The position numbers and the translations under genes were made by a program. 64,000 bases of DNA from JBIKVP01 sp044356745 (GTDB taxonomy: Bacteria; Pseudomonadota; Alphaproteobacteria; Rhizobiales; Beijerinckiaceae). Under the pieces are notes generated by a model. That model was not told the DNA's origin, ran no database searches, and was given only the letters and a program-made list of their open reading frames with translations. This document shows, in pieces, positions 36,620 to 44,568 of this stretch (its first letter is position 1; every line of letters starts with the position of its first letter). The stretch spans positions 6,381 to 70,380 of the forward strand of contig JBIKVP010000002.1 of assembly GCA_044356745.1 (NCBI GenBank). Reading direction: 5' to 3'.

Positions 36620-37072
36620 TTAGCGTTTTGCGCCACTTGTCGTGCCTTCACCAGCAGGAGCCTGACGTGTGGGGTGTACCGCACCTTTTTCAGGAGGTGT
36701 GCAGACCACTTTATCCTCGTAAACATAACACACGCTCATTGCGCCTGTACGCTGGTCAACACGGAACACACCGCCCTCCCGCTCATGGCGTGATGCAATA
36801 AGTGCAAACTCAGAGGGTTCTTGTCGCCCTGCGCCTTCTCCGGAAGGGAAACATAGCGTTACACCCAATGAGCCTTCTTTAAGGCCATATTGGCACGCGC
36901 CAACTTCACCTGTCACACGATCAATGCGATAAACGCGGTTGAGATCGGTTTGCGGTGATGCAATAAAATCAAATTGTCCCGCTGTCACATGAAGCGTGCT
37001 TGCTAACATCAAAAGGATTACGGATAGAACACGGATAACCATTTGATGATGCTTTATCCCATGACACATCAT
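36620..37072 (-). CDS. hypothetical exported protein
   Basis: This protein of about 150 residues is not recognised. A hydrophobic signal-like segment (VIRVLSVILLMLASTLHVTAG) is followed by a mature part with four Cys, including ACQYG, LCFPSG, SVCYVYEDKVVC, and two similar stretches (YRIDRVTGEVGACQYG and FRVDQRTGAMSVCYV), suggesting an internal duplication. It is probably periplasmic. The start at 37072 is chosen because AAGGGAG lies about seven bases upstream; the frame itself continues to 37165. It is divergent from ribF. Confidence 0.65.
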   Translation of the reverse strand: MMCHGIKHHQMVIRVLSVILLMLASTLHVTAGQFDFIASPQTDLNRVYRIDRVTGEVGACQYGLKEGSLGVTLCFPSGEGAGRQEPSEFALIASRHEREGGVFRVDQRTGAMSVCYVYEDKVVCTPPEKGAVHPTRQAPAGEGTTSGAKR

Positions 37073-37174
37073 GTTCGTTCTCCCTTTTACAAACTTATCG
37101 TCACGAATCATTTTGTCTATGATAGGGGGAGAAGCCTTATTGCGTCCACATTTGCCTCTTCTCATTGAAAGATC

Positions 37175-38170
37175 ATGACTGCTGTAATGTTAGAGCCACC
37201 TCACTTACATTTTTTGCCTTTTCCCACACCTATGGATGCGCGCTTTAAGGAGTTGGAAGGGGCTGTTGTTGCGCTTGGCAATTTTGATGGCGTACATTTA
37301 GGACATAAAGCCGTGATTGAGCGCACGGTTCAGCTCGCGCAAAGTTGTAAAGCACGGCCGATGCTTTTAACGTTTGAACCACATCCCAATGTGTTTTTTA
37401 AACCTGATCAACCTTTTTTTCGTCTCACATCACCGCGTGTGAAGGCTGCTGTTGCGCAACATTATCAATGCGGTGCAACAAGTGTGTTGCCTTTTAATCA
37501 GGCGCTTGCGTCTTTAAATGCAGATGATTTTCTCACGCAAGTCTTAGGTAAAATGCTGCGCATTTCAGGTGTGGTGGTAGGGCATGACTTCCACTTTGGC
37601 TTTCAACGACAGGGTAACCCTGATTTTCTCAAAAAATGGTGTGTGGCAAGGGGTATTCCAGTTGATGTGATTCAAGCGATCACCACATCATCTCAGGTCA
37701 TTTCGTCAACGCGCATTCGCCGCGCGCTTGAAGAGGGGCTGGTGGAAGCCGCCAATGACTTACTTGGTTATCGCTGGATGGTGTCAGGTGTTGTTGAGCA
37801 GGGGGCACAAAACGGACGCAAACTTGGCTTTCCAACAGCAAATATCGCCATTGGTTCTGACTGTCAGCTTAAACATGGGGTTTATGCCGTGCGCGTTCGG
37901 ATTGAGGGCGAAAAGGGAATATGGTCTGGAGCAGCGAGTTTTGGCCGCCGCCCTATGTTTGATAATGGAGCTCCCTTACTGGAAGTCTTTTTGATGGATT
38001 TTGAGGGTGATCTTTATGGCAAAACATTATGGGTAGAGTTTGTTGCGTTTATTCGTTTTGAAGCGCGTTTTGCCACACTGGATGCAATGATCGCGAAAAT
38101 GCATCAGGATGTCGATGATGTGCGTGCGGCACTTAAAATTGAGCAGTCAACATCATTGTGGGATGTGTAA
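37175..38170 (+). CDS. ribF: bifunctional riboflavin kinase/FAD synthetase RibF
   Basis: RibF makes FMN and then FAD from riboflavin. The N-terminal nucleotidyltransferase domain has GNFDGVHLGHKAVIE and VGHDFHFGFQRQGN; the C-terminal riboflavin kinase domain has GRKLGFPTANI and RFEARFATLDAM. At 331 residues it is of standard length. The last 18 bases overlap the 3' end of convergent cysG. Confidence 0.95.
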   Translation: MTAVMLEPPHLHFLPFPTPMDARFKELEGAVVALGNFDGVHLGHKAVIERTVQLAQSCKARPMLLTFEPHPNVFFKPDQPFFRLTSPRVKAAVAQHYQCGATSVLPFNQALASLNADDFLTQVLGKMLRISGVVVGHDFHFGFQRQGNPDFLKKWCVARGIPVDVIQAITTSSQVISSTRIRRALEEGLVEAANDLLGYRWMVSGVVEQGAQNGRKLGFPTANIAIGSDCQLKHGVYAVRVRIEGEKGIWSGAASFGRRPMFDNGAPLLEVFLMDFEGDLYGKTLWVEFVAFIRFEARFATLDAMIAKMHQDVDDVRAALKIEQSTSLWDV

Positions 38171-39688
38171 ACTCATGGCCTGTCCAATGAGAACAAGCAC
38201 AGGACCTGTGGCCTCCAGTGTTTGAATATCATGCACAAGTTGATCAAGAGTGCTAATCACCCGTTTTTCGCCTTCTCGCGTCGCGTTCATCATGGCAATT
38301 GCAGGTGTTTTTGGATCCAGTCCGGCCTTAAGCACATTGTCTATGAGTGAGGGAAGCGTATATTTGGGCATATAAACAACGGTTGTCGCTTCTTTATCGG
38401 CAAGTGCTGACCAGTCCATATTTTTCGGAAGCTGACCATCTTTGGCATGGCCTGTGATATATTGTAGGCGACGGGCATAATCGCGATGTGTGAGAGACAC
38501 GTTTAAAGACGCTGCTGCTCCTTGAGCTGAGCTGATGCCCGGCACGATGCTCAAAGGAATGTTGGCTTGACGGCAGGCATCAATTTCTTCTCCTGCGCGT
38601 CCAAAAATAAGGGGATCACCGCTTTTAAGGCGCACGACGTGCTTGCCTTCTTTGGCCAGTTTTACAATCAAGCCGTTGATGTCTCCTTGGCGGCATGAGG
38701 GGCCATGCCCTGTTTTACCCACCAGAATGCGCTCTGCCTCGCGCCGCGCTATTTCCAAAATGGCAGGAGCGACAAGTGCATCATACAAAATCACATCCGC
38801 CGATTGCAGCATCCGCACGGCTTTTAGCGTGAGAAGTTCAGGGTCACCTGGGCCAGCGCCGACAAGCGAGACACGCCCCATCTGGCGTTCTGGCGCATCC
38901 GCATCAATGCTTGCCATAAGCTCGCGCTGATCCTCACCTGTGGGTTTGCGCGTGAGACCTGCAAGTGCTTTAGCGGTAAATGCTTCCCAGAATGTGCGTC
39001 GCTTCGCAAAGGGAAGCGCAAGGGCTTGAACAGCAGGTCGCCAGTCTTGGGCGGCTTGCGCCCAGCTTTTGAGGCTTTGGGGCAAAATCGCCTCAATTTT
39101 TGCGCGGATGGCCTGACCAAATACAGGTGCTGCGCCATCGGTGGAGATCGACACAATCAGAGGAGAGCGATTGACAATGCCGCCAAACTGAAAATCGCAA
39201 AAGGAAGGCTTATCGACAATATTCACAGGGCAGCCCGCTTTGCGTCCTGCTTTGATAAAGGCAAGCGCCTCCTCTTCTTCCTCCACATCGGCGATGGCGA
39301 GCGTTGTCCCTGTCAGATCATCAGGTGTCCAGTGGCGCGGGTGGAGGGTGAGAGTGCCTGTTTGTTGCGTCATGCCCGTGTTTGACAAGGGCATCCACGC
39401 CTTCTCTTCTTCACCCGTCGCTAAGTCGTGGATACGCGGGTCAAGCCCGCGCATGACGGCCTGAGGTTCAAGAGTATATCTTTCCAAAAGCGCATTAAAC
39501 GCTTCACCATCTTCATTGTTCGTAAACACATGCACATTCGCACCAGCGGCCAGAAGCAGTTCCGCTTTCCACGCTGCGCCCTCGGACGATCCCACCAGCA
39601 CAACTTTTTTGCCCTTAAGTTTGAAGAACACAGGCAATACGGCAAGCGGTTCGATGCGTGCAGGAGTGGATTGGGGGGGGAGGTTCAT
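38153..39688 (-). CDS. cysG: siroheme synthase CysG carrying an in-frame repeat-derived peptide
   Basis: CysG makes siroheme from uroporphyrinogen III. An N-terminal precorrin-2 dehydrogenase/ferrochelatase domain (to about 240) and a C-terminal uroporphyrinogen methyltransferase domain are fused, the latter with VSLVGAGPGDPELLTLKAVR, LKSGDPLIFGRAGEE and TGHAKDGQLP. Residues of about 78-107 (starting VMRGLDPRIH and ending NTGMT) are encoded by a palindromic repeat found elsewhere in the cys cluster; they fall between the Rossmann core and DDLTGTTLAIA, probably in a surface loop. The frame is kept, so the enzyme may be active. Siroheme is the cofactor of the CysI encoded upstream. An inverted repeat lies just upstream of the start. 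Confidence 0.93.
   Translation of the reverse strand: MNLPPQSTPARIEPLAVLPVFFKLKGKKVVLVGSSEGAAWKAELLLAAGANVHVFTNNEDGEAFNALLERYTLEPQAVMRGLDPRIHDLATGEEEKAWMPLSNTGMTQQTGTLTLHPRHWTPDDLTGTTLAIADVEEEEEALAFIKAGRKAGCPVNIVDKPSFCDFQFGGIVNRSPLIVSISTDGAAPVFGQAIRAKIEAILPQSLKSWAQAAQDWRPAVQALALPFAKRRTFWEAFTAKALAGLTRKPTGEDQRELMASIDADAPERQMGRVSLVGAGPGDPELLTLKAVRMLQSADVILYDALVAPAILEIARREAERILVGKTGHGPSCRQGDINGLIVKLAKEGKHVVRLKSGDPLIFGRAGEEIDACRQANIPLSIVPGISSAQGAAASLNVSLTHRDYARRLQYITGHAKDGQLPKNMDWSALADKEATTVVYMPKYTLPSLIDNVLKAGLDPKTPAIAMMNATREGEKRVISTLDQLVHDIQTLEATGPVLVLIGQAMSLHIPQ
39365..39461. repeat. full palindromic element inside cysG
   Basis: The left arm (39365-39400) begins GCGTCATG, has a hairpin GCCC/GGGC with loop around TTTGA and ends ATCCACG. 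The right arm (39426-39461) begins CGTGGAT, has the hairpin CGCGGG/CCCGCG and ends CATGACGG. The arms are inverted relative to each other around 25 bases. Bases 39427-39459 are identical to 42057-42089 and 47432-47464. Confidence 0.85.
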
Positions 39689-39728
39689 GCAATCTCGTTT
39701 CGCGTCGATAAATTCTGACTCATCTTGA

Positions 39729-39747
39729 CATGGTAAGACTTACCATG
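39729..39747. promoter_or_regulatory. perfect inverted repeat between cysN and cysG
   Basis: CATGGTAAG-A-CTTACCATG is an exact dyad 41 bases upstream of the cysG start and 11 bases before the cysN stop in transcription direction. It may be a regulator operator for a separate cysG promoter or an RNA hairpin. Confidence 0.45.
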
Positions 39748-39757
39748 ATGCATATTC

Positions 39758-41416
39758 CTATATCCCCTCACCATATGTATTTCCGGTTGTTGATGTTTCG
39801 TCCCGAATAATACCATATTCACTGCGCGCCCAAGCGCGCTCATGCAAATAATAAAGAACAAGTTTGATCAAAATTTCAGCGCTCACAACACTGAGTGCAA
39901 TCCATAAACGGTGCGTGAAAAGATAAACCAACCCGAAGGTTATGGCAGATGCTTTCAGGCGCCATGTCAGCGCTTTAAGAGCGCTGCGGCGCTTGTTTTC
40001 ACCCGCTCGCTCAAGCCACGTATTCCAACCATTTTTAAGACGCTGCATCATTGAAAGCGCATCTTGAGGCGCTTGAAGAGCCTGTGTATCCGCATCAAAA
40101 TCAATCAGCCCGAGCGCAACCGTATTGTTGGTGATTTTATCAATGAGAATGAAACCGCCCAGATCATGATTATCGCGATAATTTGTGGTGGTGAGGGGAC
40201 GATCAAGCTCTAAGGTAGCTAAACCGATTTCATTCATTTTAAGCGCGTTAGCCTCTTGAGGTGTAAACGCATGAATATCAATGCTGTAATGTAGTTTTCC
40301 TAACGTTGCGGTCAGGGTCTGAGTGCCCAGCTTGAGCCAGTATGCCCCTTTGGGTTTGAGTGCGGCCTCATTGAGCCAGAGCAGGCGGGCATTAATGCGG
40401 TTGTGTACGAGACCTGTCAAAGCGCCTTTTACCAGCACATCACCGCGTGAAATATCAATTTCATTGCTCATGGTGAGGGTAACCGCTTGCCCTGTCACCG
40501 CCTCAATCAAATCACCATCATAGGTGACGATGCGTGTAATCGTGCTGGTCTGGCCACTGGGCAGGGCTGTAATAGAATCGCCCACTTTGATTGACCCACT
40601 GGCGACCCAGCCTGCATATCCCCGAAACGTGTGATCAGGGCGATTAACCCATTGCACAGGAAAGCGAAACGCTTGTTCTTCAAATTGTGAATTGCTCACA
40701 TCCGCCGCTTCAAGATGGGCAAGAAGCGTCTGACCTTGATACCACGACATGTGTGTTGAGGGGGTTGTGACATTATCCCCTTTGAGCGCAGACATCGGGA
40801 TCGGCGTGATGGTCTCAAAGCCTAAATCTTTGGCCATCTCAAGGTAATCGCGCACGAATTGATCAAACGTTTCTTGTTTGTAATCCACCAGATCCATTTT
40901 ATTAATGGCGACAACCACATGCCTCACCCCAAGCAGGGAGACGATGTAAGAATGGCGGCGGGTTTGCGGCAAAATGCCTTTGCGCGCATCAACCAGAATA
41001 ACAGCCAGATCAGCGGTGGACGCGCCTGTCGCCATGTTGCGGGTGTATTGCTCGTGCCCTGGGGTATCGGCGACAATAAAACCACGGCGCGGTGTCGAGA
41101 AATAACGATACGCCACATCAATGGTGATGCCCTGTTCGCGCTCTGCCGCTAAACCATCAACCAGCAATGCAAAATCAAGCTCTTCGCCTTGTGTGCCGAA
41201 TTTTTTGGAGTCTTTATCAAGCGCCGAAAGATGATCTTCAAACACGAGTTTTGAATCATAAAGCAAACGGCCAATGAGTGTAGACTTGCCATCATCCACC
41301 GATCCACAGGTGATAAAGCGCAACAGCTCAGGCTGCTGTGGTTGAGGTTCAGAACGCGCTTGAGGTGTTAGCGTGTCGTTTTCAAGGGGTTTGGTGGCGA
41401 TTGCGTTCTGGAGCAT
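39758..41416 (-). CDS. cysN: sulfate adenylyltransferase GTPase subunit CysN fused to a DUF2061 membrane domain
   Basis: CysN is the GTPase that drives APS formation by CysD. G1 GSVDDGKSTLIGRLLYD begins near residue 38, the G3 DTPGHEQYTRNM and G4 NKMD follow, then two EF-Tu-like barrels (to about 440). Instead of the APS kinase (CysC) domain often fused here, the C terminus (about 470-530) has two hydrophobic segments with SALKALTWRLKASAITFG and KLVLYYLHERAW, matching DUF2061. A membrane-tethered ATP sulfurylase is implied. The start leaves about 35 residues of Pro/Gln-rich leader before the GTPase. It lies downstream of a cargo-like insertion in the cys cluster. Confidence 0.9.
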   Translation of the reverse strand: MLQNAIATKPLENDTLTPQARSEPQPQQPELLRFITCGSVDDGKSTLIGRLLYDSKLVFEDHLSALDKDSKKFGTQGEELDFALLVDGLAAEREQGITIDVAYRYFSTPRRGFIVADTPGHEQYTRNMATGASTADLAVILVDARKGILPQTRRHSYIVSLLGVRHVVVAINKMDLVDYKQETFDQFVRDYLEMAKDLGFETITPIPMSALKGDNVTTPSTHMSWYQGQTLLAHLEAADVSNSQFEEQAFRFPVQWVNRPDHTFRGYAGWVASGSIKVGDSITALPSGQTSTITRIVTYDGDLIEAVTGQAVTLTMSNEIDISRGDVLVKGALTGLVHNRINARLLWLNEAALKPKGAYWLKLGTQTLTATLGKLHYSIDIHAFTPQEANALKMNEIGLATLELDRPLTTTNYRDNHDLGGFILIDKITNNTVALGLIDFDADTQALQAPQDALSMMQRLKNGWNTWLERAGENKRRSALKALTWRLKASAITFGLVYLFTHRLWIALSVVSAEILIKLVLYYLHERAWARSEYGIIRDETSTTGNTYGEGI

Positions 41417-41534
41417 TGTTGGGACTCTGGTGATAAGCGAATAGACAATAGACAGTGGTGAATGGTGAATAGTTAAGAGAGCGGTTTTAAGAAAGACGTG
41501 TCATGACGGTTCATGTTTCATGCGTTAGAATCTC

Positions 41535-42091
41535 AACCGTCATGCGCGGGCTTGACCCGCGTATCCACGTATATCTAAAATATATCATCCCCTTCCAATC
41601 AAAATTATGATTTATGCCCCCAAACCCATCGGGACAGAAACACAGATGTAATAGAAATCAATACGATCGACATAACTACTAAAAAGCCACTTATTGCATA
41701 AATCAGTGTTTTTTCTAAATTAAACATTTTTAATGAACTGCTCAAATCAAGTTTTCCTAATCTCATTTTGGCAATTTCATGTGGGCCAACCCAAGCATCA
41801 TGAGTTGAACAACCAAGAGACTTGGCATTAATATTTCCATAGTCGTTCAAATGCGCTTTTGTTAATTCGTCTGGAATTCGTTCAACACAATCATATATTA
41901 AGCGTATTTCAGAAGATCTTTGCTTATCTTTAGAATACAACTCAAGGTCACTAATTACGTTATATCCAGCCGAGAATAGTCCAACAACACAAGCCAATCG
42001 AAATCCTCTCCATATCCAAATCCGCATGTTTTAAACCTTAGTGATTTTAGTAAAAACGTGGATACGCGGGTCAAGCCCGCGCATGACGGTT
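41535..42091. mobile_element. putative mini-element: perfect 36-bp inverted arms around a small gene
   Basis: The left arm 41535-41570 (starting AACCGTCATG) and right arm 42056-42091 (ending CATGACGGTT) are exact reverse complements over 36 bases. Each arm contains a hairpin CGCGGG/CCCGCG with loop CTTGA or its complement. The arms belong to the same family as the elements in cysG and near fpr, but there the spacer is 16-25 bases and here it is 485 bases with an AT-rich gene. A degenerate arm remnant (ACGTG joined to TCATGACGGTT) lies just outside at 41496-41511. No transposase is present. Confidence 0.65.
41605..42027 (-). CDS. small two-span membrane protein carried between inverted repeat arms
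   Basis: This 140-residue protein has an N-terminal hydrophobic segment (about 10-26, after RIWIWRGFR), a hydrophilic middle with two Cys (DCVER and LGCSTHDAW) and a second span (about 106-128) followed by SRWVWGHKS. It resembles small two-span proteins of unknown function common in alphaproteobacteria, but I cannot name a family. It is clearly more AT-rich than cysN and cysD and lies in sense orientation between them. Its function is unknown. Confidence 0.65.
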   Translation of the reverse strand: MRIWIWRGFRLACVVGLFSAGYNVISDLELYSKDKQRSSEIRLIYDCVERIPDELTKAHLNDYGNINAKSLGCSTHDAWVGPHEIAKMRLGKLDLSSSLKMFNLEKTLIYAISGFLVVMSIVLISITSVFLSRWVWGHKS

Positions 42092-42122
42092 GGTGGTTCA
42101 CGAGTGCTGTTCCGAGCAACCT

Positions 42123-43025
42123 CTAAAAATACCCTTCCTGTTTTTTTTGTTCCATGGAAGCGCTGCCATCGTGGTCAATGACACGACCTTGACGCTCAGA
42201 GGTGCGTGAGGTGCGCATCTCGGTGATGATCTCCTCGAGTGTCGTCGCTTCACTTTCAACTGCACCTGTAAGCGGATAACAACCCAATGTGCGAAAACGC
42301 ACCATTTTGGTTTCGACCACTTCACCTTTTTCAAGTGTCATGCGTTCATCATCGCGCATGATCAGCGTGCCGTTACGTTGCACAACAGGACGGGGGGCGG
42401 CCAGATAAAGTGGCACAATCGGGATATTTTCACGCAAGGTGTAGTCCCAGATGTCGGCTTCCGTCCAGTTCGAGAGCGGAAATATACGCAAGGTTTCGCC
42501 AAGACGTTTTCGGGTGTTATAAAGTCGCCACGGCTCGGGACGTTGGCTTTTGGGATCCCACCGATGACCCAGAGCGCGAAGCGAAAAGACGCGCTCTTTC
42601 GCACGCGATTTTTCTTCATCGCGCCGCGCACCGCCAAAGGCCGCATCAAAGCCGAATTTATCAAGGGCTTGTTTGAGCGCCTGTGTTTTCATCACATCGG
42701 TATGCAGGCGCGAGCCGCTATCGAAGGGATTAATCCCTGCTTTCACGCCCTCTTCATTGGTGTGAACATGGAGTGTTAATCCGAGTGTTTTGGCGAGATT
42801 ATCTCGAAATGCGATCATCTCGCGGAATTTCCATGTGGTATCCACATGAAGCAAGGGGAAGGGCGGTTTTCCTGGGTAAAACGCCTTCATCGCCAGATGC
42901 AGCATCACGCCTGAATCTTTGCCGATGGAATAAAGCATCACAGGGTTTTCGCACTCGGCGGCCACTTCACGGATGATGTGAATGCTCTCCGCTTCAAGTT
43001 TTTGCAGGTGTGTGAGCTGGATCAT
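42123..43025 (-). CDS. cysD: sulfate adenylyltransferase subunit CysD
   Basis: CysD is the ATP-pyrophosphatase-type subunit that makes APS from ATP and sulfate with CysN. It contains the PP-loop VMLYSIGKDSGVMLHLA, VDTTWKFREMIAFRD, GARRDEEKSRAKERVFS and WTEADIWDYTLRENIPIVPLY. The start at 43025 gives 300 residues and an ATGA overlap with the cysH stop, so translation is coupled. A longer frame to 43079 would overlap cysH more and has no family support. Downstream lies a repeat arm, then the small membrane gene. Confidence 0.95.
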   Translation of the reverse strand: MIQLTHLQKLEAESIHIIREVAAECENPVMLYSIGKDSGVMLHLAMKAFYPGKPPFPLLHVDTTWKFREMIAFRDNLAKTLGLTLHVHTNEEGVKAGINPFDSGSRLHTDVMKTQALKQALDKFGFDAAFGGARRDEEKSRAKERVFSLRALGHRWDPKSQRPEPWRLYNTRKRLGETLRIFPLSNWTEADIWDYTLRENIPIVPLYLAAPRPVVQRNGTLIMRDDERMTLEKGEVVETKMVRFRTLGCYPLTGAVESEATTLEEIITEMRTSRTSERQGRVIDHDGSASMEQKKQEGYF

Positions 43026-43783
43026 AAGGTTGCCCCCGTTCGCACAAGTCGCCCATCCGCGCCCACATGAAGGCCGCATTCTTTTTTATTGTCGTTTTCC
43101 CACCACCAGCGACCAGCGCGCTCATCCTCCCATGATTCAATCGCACGGGTGCAAGGTGCGCAACCAATAGACGGATAGCCCTTTTCGTGGAGCGGGTTAA
43201 TGGGTATGTGATGCTCTTTCGCCAATGCCACAAGTTGCTCACGGGTATGATCAATGAGTGGATTGACCTTAATCAAGCCACGCGCTACGTTTACTTCAGC
43301 GAGATGAAAATGTGAGCGGTTGGCCGATTGATCGCCTCGTAAACCTGTCATCCAGAGATGAGCACCCTCTAAGGCACGTGCGAGTGGGTGTGTTTTACGC
43401 ACATCGCAACACGCTTTGCGCTTCTCCACTGCTTCATAAAACCCGTTAATGCCTTGTGTTTTGATGAGGGTTTCAAGCTGGTTTTGATCAGGATAAACCG
43501 CTTTAATGCGCACGCCATAATGCGTTTCTGTTTTCGCCCACAGTTCATAGGTTTCTGGAAACAAACGCCCTGTATCGAGCGTGATCACGTCTATCTGGAG
43601 TTTGGCTGCAAAAATAAAGTGTGAGAGCACCTGATCTTCCAGCCCAAAGCTTGTGGTGAACACACGCTTTCCTGCCAGTTCCCCTTTGGCTTCGTGGGCA
43701 ATCACAGCAAGGCGTTCACGCAAGGGCAGCGCGCTCAAGGTGGCGTTGAGGGCGGTAGCGATTTCGGGTAGGGAGGGGCTCAT
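43022..43783 (-). CDS. cysH: adenylylsulfate (APS) reductase CysH, iron-sulfur type
   Basis: CysH reduces activated sulfate to sulfite using thioredoxin. The protein is 253 residues long and has the PP-loop-like TSFGLEDQVLSH, the Cys125-Cys126 pair in RKACCDVRK, Cys208 and Cys211 in IGCAPCTR, and the catalytic Cys236 in KKECGLH. The four paired Cys bind a [4Fe-4S] cluster and mark APS rather than PAPS reductases. This agrees with the absence of an APS kinase domain or gene in the cluster. It overlaps cysD by an ATGA. Confidence 0.95.
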   Translation of the reverse strand: MSPSLPEIATALNATLSALPLRERLAVIAHEAKGELAGKRVFTTSFGLEDQVLSHFIFAAKLQIDVITLDTGRLFPETYELWAKTETHYGVRIKAVYPDQNQLETLIKTQGINGFYEAVEKRKACCDVRKTHPLARALEGAHLWMTGLRGDQSANRSHFHLAEVNVARGLIKVNPLIDHTREQLVALAKEHHIPINPLHEKGYPSIGCAPCTRAIESWEDERAGRWWWENDNKKECGLHVGADGRLVRTGATL

Positions 43784-43816
43784 TGCAGCCTTCTTGTTTT
43801 GCCATGACAGTTGAGT

Positions 43817-43843
43817 GTTATCCTGAACGAAGTGAAGGATCTC
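43817..43843. repeat. hairpin repeat, family 2, upstream of cysH
   Basis: The 27 bases starting GTTATCCTGAACGAAG and ending GGATCTC contain ATCCT/AGGAT. They match the inverted copy at 44569-44595 in 21 of 27 positions. A possible worn end of the other repeat family (GCCATGACAGTTGAG, 43801-43815) is adjacent. Confidence 0.65.
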
Positions 43844-43943
43844 CTAAATGCAAGTCCCATGAGTGGCAAACCTTCAATGTGAGGTAGTCGCTTAATGTTG
43901 AGCGTATGTGTCATCTCTCTTCTCTACAACTAAATTTTATCCA

Positions 43944-44522
43944 CTACGCTTTTGATTGAAGAAATAGAAAATTTCTTAATTTTGTTGACTCCCCTTTTGT
44001 AACAACCCACATCGTCAACTGACAAAGTCTATAAACATTTTTATATATAAAAATATCGAATTTAGACATTTTTTGAGTTCCAATTTCTTTATCGGCAATT
44101 GAAACGTGTTTTATTTCTTCTATTTGAATTTCTTCTATAATCTTATAAATTTCATATTTTTTATATTTTAAATATGAAACTTGAATTCCCAAATGCTCAT
44201 GCGCTGTTGTTTCCATCGCTTTCATACTAATCAACATACCTCTTTTTCCCAATAAAGCAGTCACTATTCCTAGAAAAAATCCAGAAAAAACCCAAATCCA
44301 CGTTAATCTGCACGGACGCGTTCCATAATCTAACATCATTTTTCGGAATATATCGCGATGACGTCGCTCATCCTCGCGCACTTCATTAATAACTAGCTTC
44401 ATATGTGGACACGTAAAGTTTACAACCAGCATCTGAGCTTTATACAACCATACTGCACCAAATTCTGCAGCATGATTAACGTTAAGTATATTATGAATGA
44501 CTTTAACGGCATCTTGTTTCAT
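43944..44522 (-). CDS. Coq7-like di-iron protein, AT-rich and inserted in the cys cluster
   Basis: This 192-residue protein resembles demethoxyubiquinone hydroxylase (Coq7). Di-iron ligand motifs are present: NHAAEFGAVWLYKAQ, the ExxH in EDERRHRDIF, ETTAHEHLG and the final ExxH in EEIKHV. The hydrophobic FSGFFLGIVTALLGKRG segment matches the membrane-associated part of the family. Coq7 hydroxylates a ubiquinone precursor; whether this copy does so is unknown. It is far more AT-rich than its neighbours, lies between inverted copies of a hairpin repeat, and interrupts the DUF934-cysH junction, which points to acquisition. Confidence 0.75.
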   Translation of the reverse strand: MKQDAVKVIHNILNVNHAAEFGAVWLYKAQMLVVNFTCPHMKLVINEVREDERRHRDIFRKMMLDYGTRPCRLTWIWVFSGFFLGIVTALLGKRGMLISMKAMETTAHEHLGIQVSYLKYKKYEIYKIIEEIQIEEIKHVSIADKEIGTQKMSKFDIFIYKNVYRLCQLTMWVVTKGESTKLRNFLFLQSKA

Positions 44523-44568
44523 AACTTCAATCTCATTCTTTCCTCATAAATCGCGCAATCTCATCAAA

